Of a stretch of DNA of 64,000 nucleotides, positions 35,365 to 43,289 are shown piece by piece. This stretch comes from Paraburkholderia caffeinitolerans. Lineage in GTDB: Bacteria; Pseudomonadota; Gammaproteobacteria; Burkholderiales; Burkholderiaceae. Numbering within the stretch: the first letter of the stretch is position 1; the number at the start of each line of letters is the position of its first letter. The stretch spans positions 36,064 to 100,063 of the forward strand of contig NZ_CADIKL010000029.1 of assembly GCF_902859945.1 (NCBI RefSeq), written 5' to 3'. A program made the position numbers and the translations under genes. The notes under the pieces are model-generated. The model was not told the DNA's origin. It was given only the letters and a program-made list of their open reading frames with translations, and ran no database searches.

Positions 35365-36609
35365 ATGGAAACCAGCCTCGACAAGCGCGCCGCGCCTGCG
35401 TCCGCGCCATCGGCGACGCCCGCGTCCAGCGTGCAGCGCACCGTGTACTCCGTGCTCGGCGCGATCAGCTTTTCGCATCTGCTCAACGACATGATCCAGT
35501 CGTTGATCCTGGCCATCTACCCGATGCTCAAGGACAACTTCTCGCTGTCGTTCACGCAGATCGGCCTCATTACGCTCACCTACCAGATCACGGCCTCGAT
35601 GCTGCAACCGCTCGTGGGCGTCTTTACCGACAAGCGGCCGATGCCGTACTCCCTGCCCGTCGGCATGGGCTTCACGCTGTGCGGCCTGCTGCTGATGTCA
35701 GTGGCGCCGAGCTTCCCGGTGTTGCTGGTCGCGGCGTCGCTGGTGGGCTGCGGCTCCTCGGTGTTCCATCCGGAATCCTCGCGTGTCGCGCGCATGGCTT
35801 CGGGTGGCCGCCACGGCCTCGCACAGTCGCTGTTCCAGGTGGGCGGCAACGCGGGTACCTCGCTTGGGCCGCTGCTCGCCGCCGCGATCGTGATTCCGCA
35901 CGGCCAGCGCAGCATCGCGTGGTTCTCGGTGGCAGCGCTCGTCGCAATCGTCGTGCTCACGCAAATCGGCCGCTGGTACAAGGCCCATCCGGCGATGAAG
36001 AAGAAGCGCGCCGAGGTTCCGCACGCCGCGCTCTCGCGCCGCCATGTGGCCGCAGCCATGGGCATTCTCGTGCTGCTGGTGTTCTCAAAGTACTTCTACC
36101 TCGCGAGCATCAACAGCTACTTCACGTTCTATCTGATCGACCGCTTCCATCTGTCCGTGCAGACCGCGCAGATTCATCTGTTCATCTTCCTCGCGGCGGT
36201 GGCGGCCGGCACCATCATCGGCGGCCCGGTGGGCGATCGCATCGGCCGCAAGTACGTGATCTGGGGCTCGATTCTGGGCGTCGCGCCGTTCACGCTCCTG
36301 CTGCCCTATGCGAATCTGTTCTGGACCAGCGTGCTCTCCGTGATCATCGGCGTGGTGCTCGCCTCGGCGTTCTCGGCCATCCTCGTCTATGCGCAAGAGC
36401 TGATTCCCGGCAAGGTGGGCATGGTCGCGGGGCTGTTCTTCGGCTTCGCGTTCGGCCTCGGCGGCATTGGCGCGGCGGTACTCGGCCAGTTGGCCGACGC
36501 CACCAGCATCAACTTCGTCTATAAGGTCTGCTCGTTCCTGCCGCTCATCGGCATCCTCACGGTGCTCCTGCCCGATGTGGAGGGCAAGCGCGCGAAGAAA
36601 GCGGCCTGA
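35365..36609 (+). CDS. fsr: MFS transporter, fosmidomycin resistance (Fsr) type
   Basis: This 414-aa inner-membrane exporter has twelve predicted helices. The order VYSVLGAISFSHLLNDMIQS, LILAIYPMLKDNFSLSFTQ, QITASMLQPLVGVFTDKRP and GCGSSVFHPESSRVARMASGG is typical of Fsr proteins, which expel fosmidomycin when overexpressed in E. coli; the physiological substrate is unknown. The first 25 residues are a low-complexity Ala/Pro tail. It appears monocistronic, flanked by an upstream 247-bp gap and a downstream hairpin terminator. No Shine-Dalgarno sequence is obvious before the ATG. Confidence 0.88.
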   Translation: METSLDKRAAPASAPSATPASSVQRTVYSVLGAISFSHLLNDMIQSLILAIYPMLKDNFSLSFTQIGLITLTYQITASMLQPLVGVFTDKRPMPYSLPVGMGFTLCGLLLMSVAPSFPVLLVAASLVGCGSSVFHPESSRVARMASGGRHGLAQSLFQVGGNAGTSLGPLLAAAIVIPHGQRSIAWFSVAALVAIVVLTQIGRWYKAHPAMKKKRAEVPHAALSRRHVAAAMGILVLLVFSKYFYLASINSYFTFYLIDRFHLSVQTAQIHLFIFLAAVAAGTIIGGPVGDRIGRKYVIWGSILGVAPFTLLLPYANLFWTSVLSVIIGVVLASAFSAILVYAQELIPGKVGMVAGLFFGFAFGLGGIGAAVLGQLADATSINFVYKVCSFLPLIGILTVLLPDVEGKRAKKAA

Positions 36610-36648
36610 GGGCCAAAGCGCGTAATGGATCAACGACAGGCGTGAACC

Positions 36649-36682
36649 ACGGCCGGTTGCCCGCAGGGGCGCCGGCCGTTTT
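36649..36682 (+). terminator. Intrinsic terminator after fsr
   Basis: An 8-bp G+C-rich stem (ACGGCCGG at 36649-36656 with CCGGCCGT at 36672-36679) is followed by TTTTCC, 40 nt after the fsr stop codon. Confidence 0.75.
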
Positions 36683-36786
36683 CCATTGCGGCAGTGCATG
36701 AAATGGCCAAAGGCCCTCGCCTTGGACACGCGGCGACTTCGTACTAGGCTTCTTGAATCAAACCGCTGCCGCGCGGGAGGTCCGCC

Positions 36787-37272
36787 ATGCAACTGTCCAC
36801 GGTAGAAATCGTCAAGCCCGAAGCCACCAACTTCATCCTCGGCCAATCGCACTTCATCAAAACGGTCGAAGACCTGCACGAAGCGCTCTACGGCGCGGTG
36901 CCCGGCATTCAGTTCGGCCTCGGGTTCTGCGAGGCCTCGGGCAAGCGTCTCGTGCGCCGCTCGGGCACCAGCGACGCGCTCATCGAAATGGCCGCCGACA
37001 ACGCGCTGCGCATCGCGGCGGGCCACAGTTTCATCATTTTTCTCGGCGACGGCTACTTCCCCGTCAACGTGCTCAATGCCGTGAAAGCCGTGCCCGAGGT
37101 CTGCCGCATTTTTTGCGCGACCGCCAATCCGACCGAAGTGCTGATCGCCGAGACCGACAAGGGGCGCGGCATTATCGGCGTGGTGGATGGCGAGCCGCCG
37201 CTCGGCGTCGAAACTGGGGAAGACGTGCGCTGGCGCCTCGACCTGCTGCGCGCGATCGGCTACAAGGCTTGA
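36787..37272 (+). CDS. Adenosine-specific kinase family protein
   Basis: This 161-aa protein matches the small adenosine-specific kinase family (PF04008, DUF355) known from archaea and some bacteria. Features include KPEATNFILGQSHFIKTVED at the N-terminus, FGLGFCEASGKRLVRRSGT, GHSFIIFLGDGYFPVNVLNA and VCRIFCATANPTEVLIA. The family was characterised structurally as adenosine-binding; kinase activity here is inferred. GGGAGG at 36775-36780 precedes the start. The Ap4A phosphorylase-like gene follows after only 6 nt, making a likely two-gene adenine nucleotide unit. Confidence 0.85.
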   Translation: MQLSTVEIVKPEATNFILGQSHFIKTVEDLHEALYGAVPGIQFGLGFCEASGKRLVRRSGTSDALIEMAADNALRIAAGHSFIIFLGDGYFPVNVLNAVKAVPEVCRIFCATANPTEVLIAETDKGRGIIGVVDGEPPLGVETGEDVRWRLDLLRAIGYKA

Positions 37273-37278
37273 GCGCCG

Positions 37279-38232
37279 ATGGCCGCGCGCCTGCTCACGG
37301 CACGCACGCTGCGCGACGCGATCGCGCAACGCACGCGCCACGCGTTGCAGTGCGGCGCGCTGCAGCCCATCGAAACCACGCTCACGCATATCGACGATGG
37401 CGGCATGCGCTTTGCCGTTCGCGAGGTGTCGAGTCTCGCGCGCAAGGAGGCGGCGCGGCACGCGCATGCACCTTCGCAAGGCGCGCTGAAAACGCCGACG
37501 CCACCGCGACGCAACCCCTTTCTGCCCTATGACGACGACCTGTGCGTGGGCGATCTTTCGGCGACACATGTAGCTCTGCTCAACAAATACAACGTGCTCG
37601 ACGAGCACCTGTTGATCGTCACGCGCCACTTCGTGCCGCAGGAAGCGCTGCTCGATCATGCCGATTTCGCGGCGCTGTTCGTCGTGCTGCGCGGCTACGC
37701 TGCGCTGGGGTTTTACAACGGCGGCCCGGAGGCCGGCGCGAGCCAGCCGCACAAGCATCTTCAGGCCGTGCCACTGCCGCTCGATGGGGCCGGCGCATCG
37801 GTGCCAATCGAAACGCTGCTCGACGCGGTTGCGCCCCATAGCGGCCGTGTGCCGGGGCTGCCCTTCGCGCACGCTTTCGCGCGGCTCGATCTGGCCAGCA
37901 ATGCTGCCGAAGAAGCCGAGGATCAGAAAGCACACCGCGCACTCGATGCCTACCGTGCGCTGTTGCATGCAGCGGGCGTCGGAATCGTCGACGTCGATGG
38001 CGTGCCGCATCAACATACCCCCTACAACCTGCTCGTCACGCGCCGCTGGATGCTGGTCGTGCCGCGCGAAACGGAGCGCGTCGCGGGCATCTCCGTGAAC
38101 GCGCTCGGCTTCGCGGGCTCGCTGTTCGTGCGCGATGCGGCACAACGCGAAACGCTCGCGCGCATCGGTCCGATGACGGCGCTCGCACGCGTCGCGAAAT
38201 CCGATGCGCCACCGGCATCAGCCCACGCCTAG
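37279..38232 (+). CDS. ATP adenylyltransferase / Ap4A phosphorylase-like protein
   Basis: This 317-aa HIT-superfamily enzyme likely phosphorolyses Ap4A to ADP and ATP. It shows NPFLPYDDDLCVGDLSATHV, LLNKYNVLDEHLLIVTRHF, and the active-site region YNGGPEAGASQPHKHLQ near residues 149-165, where the histidine of HKHLQ is the expected nucleophile; RRWMLVVPRE closes the core. The length matches bacterial and yeast APA proteins. It is co-directional with the adenosine kinase (6-nt gap). The last 15 bp overlap the 3' end of the convergent livF-like gene. Confidence 0.87.
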   Translation: MAARLLTARTLRDAIAQRTRHALQCGALQPIETTLTHIDDGGMRFAVREVSSLARKEAARHAHAPSQGALKTPTPPRRNPFLPYDDDLCVGDLSATHVALLNKYNVLDEHLLIVTRHFVPQEALLDHADFAALFVVLRGYAALGFYNGGPEAGASQPHKHLQAVPLPLDGAGASVPIETLLDAVAPHSGRVPGLPFAHAFARLDLASNAAEEAEDQKAHRALDAYRALLHAAGVGIVDVDGVPHQHTPYNLLVTRRWMLVVPRETERVAGISVNALGFAGSLFVRDAAQRETLARIGPMTALARVAKSDAPPASAHA

Positions 38233-38922
38233 CCAGTCGCGCACGATGTCCTCGCGCTGCGCGAGCGCCCCCGGCGCGCCCTCGAACACAATGCGCCCAT
38301 GCCCCATCACCGCGACGCGGTCCGCAAGCCCGGGCGCGAGTTCGAGCCGCTGCTCGATGAGCAGCACCGCGATGCCGCGCGCGGCGCAAGCGCGCAGACA
38401 CGCGCCCACGCGCGCGGCCATCTGCGCGGAAAGCCCTTCGGCAGGTTCGTCGACGATCAGCAGATTGGGGCCTCCCACGAGCGCGCGGGCCAGCGCGAGC
38501 ATCTGCTGCTCGCCGCCCGAGAGCACGCCCGCGCGCGCGCCGCGACGCTCCAGCAGGATCGGAAACAGCGTGCGCGCGTCGTCGATGGTGAAGCGCGAAG
38601 CGCCACGTTTCGCGAGACCGAGGCTCAGGTTCTCGTCGACGGTCAGTGTCGGGAACACGTCGCGCTGCTCCGCGACGTAGCCCAAGCCCAGCCGCGCGAT
38701 CTCGAAGGTACGCAGCGGCGCGAGATCCATGCCGGCGAAACGGCGCACGCCCTCGGCTTCGACCATCGACATCAACGCCTTCGCGAACGTCGAACGCCCC
38801 GAGCCGTTGCGGCCCGCGAGCGCGACGATCTCCCCCGCGCCGATACACAGATCGACGCCATGCAGCACCTGGCTCGCGCCGTACCACGCGCGCAGATTCC
38901 CGACTTCGAGCAGCGCGTTCAT
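38218..38922 (-). CDS. livF: LivF-like ABC transporter ATPase with altered Walker A
   Basis: This is the second ATPase of a branched-chain-amino-acid-type importer, 234 aa. It has a Q-loop in YVAEQRDVFPTLTVDENL, signature LSGGEQQMLALARAL and Walker B LLIVDEP. Walker A reads GRNGSGRST: the invariant lysine is replaced by Arg43 (codon CGT, 38794-38796), two base changes away from a lysine codon. Such a change normally cripples ATP hydrolysis, so this subunit may be inactive or regulatory beside an intact LivG. The start overlaps the livG stop by 4 nt. The 3' end overlaps the Ap4A phosphorylase gene by 15 bp. Confidence 0.88.
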   Translation of the reverse strand: MNALLEVGNLRAWYGASQVLHGVDLCIGAGEIVALAGRNGSGRSTFAKALMSMVEAEGVRRFAGMDLAPLRTFEIARLGLGYVAEQRDVFPTLTVDENLSLGLAKRGASRFTIDDARTLFPILLERRGARAGVLSGGEQQMLALARALVGGPNLLIVDEPAEGLSAQMAARVGACLRACAARGIAVLLIEQRLELAPGLADRVAVMGHGRIVFEGAPGALAQREDIVRDWLGVG

Positions 38923-39707
38923 GGCGCGCGCCTCATGTGTCCGGGGGCGTTGAAGCGGGCATCGAAGTGTGCGCCCAGATACGCGTCGCGCACGGCCGCA
39001 TCGGTGCGAATCGCCTCGGGCGTTCCGGTGGCGATCACGCGCCCCTGCACCAGCACCGAAACGCGGTCGGCAAGGCCGAACACCGCGTCCATGTCGTGCT
39101 CGATCAGCAACACCGTCTTTCCCGCCGTGGTCGCGCGAATCAGATCGACGGCGCGCGCGGCCTCGGCGCGATTCATGCCGGCGGTGGGCTCGTCGAGCAG
39201 CAACGTATGCGCGCCGCCAGCGAGCGCGAGGCCAAGATCGAGCGCGCGTTGTTCGGCGTAGCTCAGCGCTGCGGCTTCGCGTTGCGCGGCGTGCGCGAGG
39301 CCAAGGGCGTCGAGCAGTTCGGCCACGCGCGCGTCGGCGCGCGCTGAGCCGAGCCAGCGCGCGGACAGTCCCGCGCCGCCGCGCAGCGACGCCAGCACCG
39401 CACAGCGCAAGTTCTCGTGCACGGGCAGACGCTCGAACACGCTCGTGGTCTGGAAGCTGCGCGCAAGGCCGCGCCGGGCCAGCACGGCGCTCGTCAGACG
39501 CGTGGCATCGTCGCCGTGCAACACGATGCGCCCCGCGTTCGCGCGCTGCTCGCCCGCGATCAGGCTGAACAGCGTGGACTTGCCCGCGCCATTGGGACCG
39601 ATCAACGCGTGGCGTTCGCCCCGGCGCACCTCGAGATCGACGCCGCGCAGCACGGCCGTCGCGCCAAAGCGCTTTTCGACGCCGATGAGTTGCAGCGCGG
39701 GCGTCAT
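38919..39707 (-). CDS. livG: LivG-like ABC transporter ATPase
   Basis: This is the first ATPase of the Liv-type importer, 262 aa. Walker A GPNGAGKST (about residues 38-46) is intact; SFQTTSVFERLPVHENL covers the Q-loop and LSYAEQRALDLGLAL the signature (usually LSYGEQRxLEIARAL), with Walker B LLLDEPTAGMN and the switch His in LLIEHDMD. AAGGAGGC immediately precedes the start. It overlaps livM and livF by 4 nt at its two ends. Confidence 0.92.
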   Translation of the reverse strand: MTPALQLIGVEKRFGATAVLRGVDLEVRRGERHALIGPNGAGKSTLFSLIAGEQRANAGRIVLHGDDATRLTSAVLARRGLARSFQTTSVFERLPVHENLRCAVLASLRGGAGLSARWLGSARADARVAELLDALGLAHAAQREAAALSYAEQRALDLGLALAGGAHTLLLDEPTAGMNRAEAARAVDLIRATTAGKTVLLIEHDMDAVFGLADRVSVLVQGRVIATGTPEAIRTDAAVRDAYLGAHFDARFNAPGHMRRAP

Positions 39708-41032
39708 GTCGCCTCCTTGCGCCGGTCGAGTTGATCGAGCCGCTCTTGCTGATCGAGCACGCGCACCGCATGCCGCGCGCGGCGCGCCATCCAGAGCGCC
39801 ACGACCATCAACGCGACGATCGCCGCGGCCAGCCCCCACGCCGCGCGGGTCGACAGCATGGCGAGCCCCGCGCCGGCCGCATCGTCGCCGAAGCGCAGCG
39901 CGTAGGCCCGTTGCACCGCCAGCACAAGCGCCAGCGCGCCGCACGCAGCCGCGAGCGCGGCCAGCGCCCAATACGCGCTGCAACGCCGCCAACCGTGCCG
40001 TGCGAGCGCCGCGCGCTGACGCGCCACCAGACCCGCGAGCCCGTCGGGCGCCGCCAGCACCACGACGATGAAAAAAAGCCCCACGTAGAGCATCCAGGCC
40101 CGCGACACGCTTGCCACGCCCACGCTGAACGCGACCCACACCAGCGCGCCGAGCACCGGCCCGAAGAACGACGCGGTCCCGCCCGTCACGGTCGCGATCA
40201 GCACGGCGGCCGAGCGCATCATGCCGACGCTTTCGGCGGCGGCCAGTTCCACATTGATGAGCGTGAGCGTGCCGGCAACACCGGCGAAACTCGCCGCGAG
40301 CACGATCATCGCGGTCCGCACGCGCGCCGGCGACGCGCCCAGCGACGCGGCGCGCACCGGGTTGTCGCGTACCGCATTGGCGAGGCGCACGAACGGCGCG
40401 CGCGACAGCACGCGAATCGTGGCGCTCGCAACCAGACACCACGCAGCAATTACCCAGTACGCCTGACGATCCGGTCCGAAGGTCCAGGGCGCCGCGGTTG
40501 CCACCATTGACAGGGTCGGTCCGCTCGCGCGATCGATGGCCACGCCCGCCTCGCCGCCGAACCAGTCGGGCAGCGCCCACGCGGCAGCGGCAACGAGTTC
40601 GCCCAGCCCGAGCGTGATCATGGCGAACGCGGTGCCGGCGCGGCGCGCGGCAACCAGCGCGATGACCGCGCCGACCGCCGCGCCCGCCACGCCGCCCGCG
40701 AGCGGCAGCAGCGGCAGTGGAATCGCGTAGTGATTGAAGACGTGTGCAGCGGCGAGCGCCCCGAGCCCCGCGGGCGCCGCGTGGCCGAACGACAGCAGCC
40801 CGGTTTCGCCTAGCAGGAGGTTGTATGAGAGCGCGAAGACGATCATCGTTGCCGCCTGGGCGAGACACGCGAGCAGCCAGCCCTGCGGCACGCCAGCAGG
40901 CGAAAGCCACGCGGAAACGAGCGGCGGCAGGCCAAGCAACGCTGCCAGCGCAAGCCAGGGCGCCCAGCGGACCCAGCGCGCCGGCTGCAGGCGCGTCATA
41001 TTCAACTGTGTACTGGATTTATCGGCTCTCAT
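39704..41032 (-). CDS. livM: LivM-like ABC transporter permease
   Basis: This is a membrane subunit of the Liv-type importer, 442 aa. The core has YNLLLGETGLLSFGHA, characteristic of LivM, an AFAMITLGLGEL block, and the EAA-like loop DNPVRAASLGASPARVR. After the usual end of the domain at about residue 330 (APDGLAGLVARQ) there are about 110 extra residues with two more hydrophobic helices and a charged tail ending LDQLDRRKEAT. The livH stop is 6 nt upstream and livG overlaps by 4 nt. Confidence 0.9.
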   Translation of the reverse strand: MRADKSSTQLNMTRLQPARWVRWAPWLALAALLGLPPLVSAWLSPAGVPQGWLLACLAQAATMIVFALSYNLLLGETGLLSFGHAAPAGLGALAAAHVFNHYAIPLPLLPLAGGVAGAAVGAVIALVAARRAGTAFAMITLGLGELVAAAAWALPDWFGGEAGVAIDRASGPTLSMVATAAPWTFGPDRQAYWVIAAWCLVASATIRVLSRAPFVRLANAVRDNPVRAASLGASPARVRTAMIVLAASFAGVAGTLTLINVELAAAESVGMMRSAAVLIATVTGGTASFFGPVLGALVWVAFSVGVASVSRAWMLYVGLFFIVVVLAAPDGLAGLVARQRAALARHGWRRCSAYWALAALAAACGALALVLAVQRAYALRFGDDAAGAGLAMLSTRAAWGLAAAIVALMVVALWMARRARHAVRVLDQQERLDQLDRRKEAT

Positions 41033-41038
41033 GTCGCG

Positions 41039-42013
41039 TCACGCGTCCCCGCCACGCTGGCCGCGTTGGCCGAACAGGCCCTGCGGGCGCACCGCGAGCA
41101 TCGCGACCAGCAGCAGATACGGCAGCAGCGGCGCAATCTGCGCCAGCGTGAGCGCACGCCACGCTGGCGCGAGCGTCACGCCGAACTGCGCGGCCACACC
41201 GCCCAACGATACGTCGCTCGACACCGCGAAGGTTTGCAGCAAGCCCACCGCGAGCGCGGCGACGAACGCGCCGGAGAGCGACCCAAGGCCGCCCGTGACG
41301 ACCACCACGAACACGATCGAGCCCATCGATTCGGCCATCGCCGGCTCGACCACGAAGAGCGGCGCGGCAACCACGCCCGCCAGCGCGGCGAGCGCCGTGC
41401 CTAGCGCGAACACCATCGTCTGCACGCGCGGCACATTGTGGCCGAGCGCTTCCACCGCCTCGCGATGCGTAAGCGCCGCACGCACCACGAGGCCCGTGCG
41501 CGAGACGCGCAGCGCCGCATGGATCGCGCCGAGCATCGCAATGGCCACGAGCATCGCGAACGCGCGATAGCGAGAGAACGCCGCGCCGCCGAACCGGAAG
41601 AGCGCGCCGTCGAGCCAGGCGGGCACGCTCACCGCGAGCGGTTGTAATCCCCACACGAGCTTGACCAGTTCGCCGATCGCGAGCGCCGCGCCGAAGGTCA
41701 GCAAAAGCGCATTGAGCGGATTGCCTGCCGTGTGCGTCGTACCTGGATTGGCCGAGTGCGCGCGGCGCAGCAGCGTGCATTCGAACGCGGCGCCCGCGAG
41801 GCCGGCGGCGAGCGGCGCGAGCACAAGCGCCCAGCCGAAGCCCAGCGTCGCCCCAAGCGTGACGCCCAGATACGCGCCGAGCATGTAGAAGCTCGCATGC
41901 GCGAAGTTGAGCACGCCGAGCATGCTGAAGATCAGCGTGAGTCCGGCGGACAACATGAACAGCAGCAGGCCGTAGCTTGCGCCGTTGAGCATGTCGATCA
42001 AGAAAGCCTGCAC
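41039..42013 (-). CDS. livH: LivH-like ABC transporter permease
   Basis: This is the other permease of the importer, 324 aa, beginning at a GTG. Signatures are LNGASYGLLLFMLSAGLTLI, FSMLGVLNFAHASFYMLGAY and the loop THREAVEALGHNVPRVQ; the end MLAVRPQGLFGQRG is typical. The set HMGF is complete, but no LivJ/K periplasmic binding protein lies on either side; the upstream gene encodes a thioesterase. The binding protein is therefore encoded elsewhere or shared. Confidence 0.92.
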   Translation of the reverse strand: MQAFLIDMLNGASYGLLLFMLSAGLTLIFSMLGVLNFAHASFYMLGAYLGVTLGATLGFGWALVLAPLAAGLAGAAFECTLLRRAHSANPGTTHTAGNPLNALLLTFGAALAIGELVKLVWGLQPLAVSVPAWLDGALFRFGGAAFSRYRAFAMLVAIAMLGAIHAALRVSRTGLVVRAALTHREAVEALGHNVPRVQTMVFALGTALAALAGVVAAPLFVVEPAMAESMGSIVFVVVVTGGLGSLSGAFVAALAVGLLQTFAVSSDVSLGGVAAQFGVTLAPAWRALTLAQIAPLLPYLLLVAMLAVRPQGLFGQRGQRGGDA

Positions 42014-42058
42014 GGAGGCGCCCTGTGCGGTGTGGTTGTGTCGGGTGAACGCGCGCGT

Positions 42059-42520
42059 TCAGGCCGGCGGCACGCCGGCGCCTGCAACCACGAGTGGCGC
42101 CAGCGCGGCATGCAGGGCGCCAGGCAGCGCGCTCACGGGGCGGCGCGTGACGCGATCGACGTAGACGTGCACGAAATGCCCCTGCGCCGCGGGCGTGGAC
42201 TCGCCTTCGCGAAACAGCCCAACTTCATAGCGCACACTCGACGAACCGAGCCGCGCCACGCGCAACCCCGCCTCCACGCGATCGGGAAATACGAGCGGCG
42301 CGAAGTAGTTGCACTGCGTTTCGACCACGAGCCCGATGGTCGTGCCGTGCTCGATATCGAGTGCCTGCGCGCGAATCAGATACTCGTTCACGACCGTGTC
42401 GAAGTAGCTGTAGTAGACGACATTGTTGACGTGGCCGTAGACGTCGTTGTCCATCCAGCGTGTGGTGATGGACAGGAAATGGCGATAGTCGGAACGCGCA
42501 ATGGCAACGGGTCGGTTCAT
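42059..42520 (-). CDS. Acyl-CoA thioesterase, 4-hydroxybenzoyl-CoA thioesterase (hotdog) family
   Basis: This 153-aa hotdog-fold protein has the 4HBT motif TRWMDNDVYGHVNNVVYYSYFD near residues 20-41, in which Asp24 is the expected catalytic residue and GHVNN contacts CoA; YFAPLVFPDRVEAGLRVARL follows. It should hydrolyse an acyl- or aroyl-CoA in the cytoplasm. It lies 45 nt upstream of livH on the same strand, so it could be co-transcribed with the transporter, which would fit uptake or processing of a carboxylic acid (inference). The ATG at 42520 gives the usual N-terminus. Confidence 0.88.
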   Translation of the reverse strand: MNRPVAIARSDYRHFLSITTRWMDNDVYGHVNNVVYYSYFDTVVNEYLIRAQALDIEHGTTIGLVVETQCNYFAPLVFPDRVEAGLRVARLGSSSVRYEVGLFREGESTPAAQGHFVHVYVDRVTRRPVSALPGALHAALAPLVVAGAGVPPA

Positions 42521-42593
42521 CTGGGGAGTCGATTCAACGAATAGGCGGGGTTCGAGATAACAACCGGGATTCGGGTAACGTCGCGATGCGCGC

Positions 42594-43124
42594 TCACTGT
42601 CCGGGCCGCTCGACGAACTCGAACGGCAGGCCGCGCCGGCGCATCCAGTCGCCGAGCGCCGGGCCCGTGCCCGCACGCCATGGCCGCAGCTTCGCGGGCT
42701 CGACGAGCTGGTATTCGAGCAACTCCGGCGAAAGCGCGATGGTGCCCGCCGCCTTCACGTGATACGCGATGATGAGCTCGTTCTTGCGGACGAATTCGTA
42801 CACGCCCACGAGTTCGACGCTTTGCGCGCGCAACGCGGTCTCTTCGAACACCTCGCGCGCGATGCCCTCTTCCGGCGTTTCGCCGTTTTCGAGGAAGCCG
42901 GTGATGAGCGCGAACATGCCCTCGGGCCAGGCCGCGTTGCGCGCGAGCAGAATGCGCCCCTCGTACTCGACGATGGCGGCCACGACGGGCAACGGGTTGT
43001 TCCAATGGACATAGCCGCAGGCGAGGTCGGGACAGGCGAGGCGCACGCGGCCGCCCTCATGTTCGGGATCGGCGCGTTCGGTGAGACGCGACGCGCAACG
43101 CGGGCAAAACTGGTATTCGCTCAT
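42594..43124 (-). CDS. Nudix hydrolase with zinc ribbon (NudC-like)
   Basis: This 176-aa protein has a zinc ribbon with Cys7, Cys10, Cys31 and Cys36, then a Nudix domain. The Nudix box starts at Gly76 (GFLENGE), with REVFEETAL at 90-98: the Glu residues are present, but the glycine of the EExGU end is Ala97. NudC proteins act on NADH or NAD-capped RNA, but they are usually longer and carry an SQPWPFPxS motif not seen here, so the substrate is undetermined. Start 43124 (MSEYQFCPRC) is chosen because it gives a compact N-terminus; the frame is open further upstream. Confidence 0.87.
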   Translation of the reverse strand: MSEYQFCPRCASRLTERADPEHEGGRVRLACPDLACGYVHWNNPLPVVAAIVEYEGRILLARNAAWPEGMFALITGFLENGETPEEGIAREVFEETALRAQSVELVGVYEFVRKNELIIAYHVKAAGTIALSPELLEYQLVEPAKLRPWRAGTGPALGDWMRRRGLPFEFVERPGQ

Positions 43125-43289
43125 GAATCGGTAGGGATCGCAGGCAGGGGGCACGGCGGCCGTTGCGCGAGTACTCCGCAACGGCGTGCAATGGCAAAAA
43201 ACGGCACGAAACGGCTATTTTAGTGCGCCATCGCGGGCGGCGTGCAGCGCCGATCTCTATCTCTGGCATCCCGGCAAGGGATGGTTCCC

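Noticed and set aside
36085..38145. 686-codon minus-strand open frame across fsr and the adenosine kinase pair
   Set aside because: It is antisense to three recognised genes, with no ribosome site or family match.
42594..43124. Assignment as true NudC NADH pyrophosphatase
   Set aside because: The protein is short and lacks the SQPWPFPxS motif, and the box glycine is Ala; only a NudC-like zinc ribbon Nudix can be claimed.
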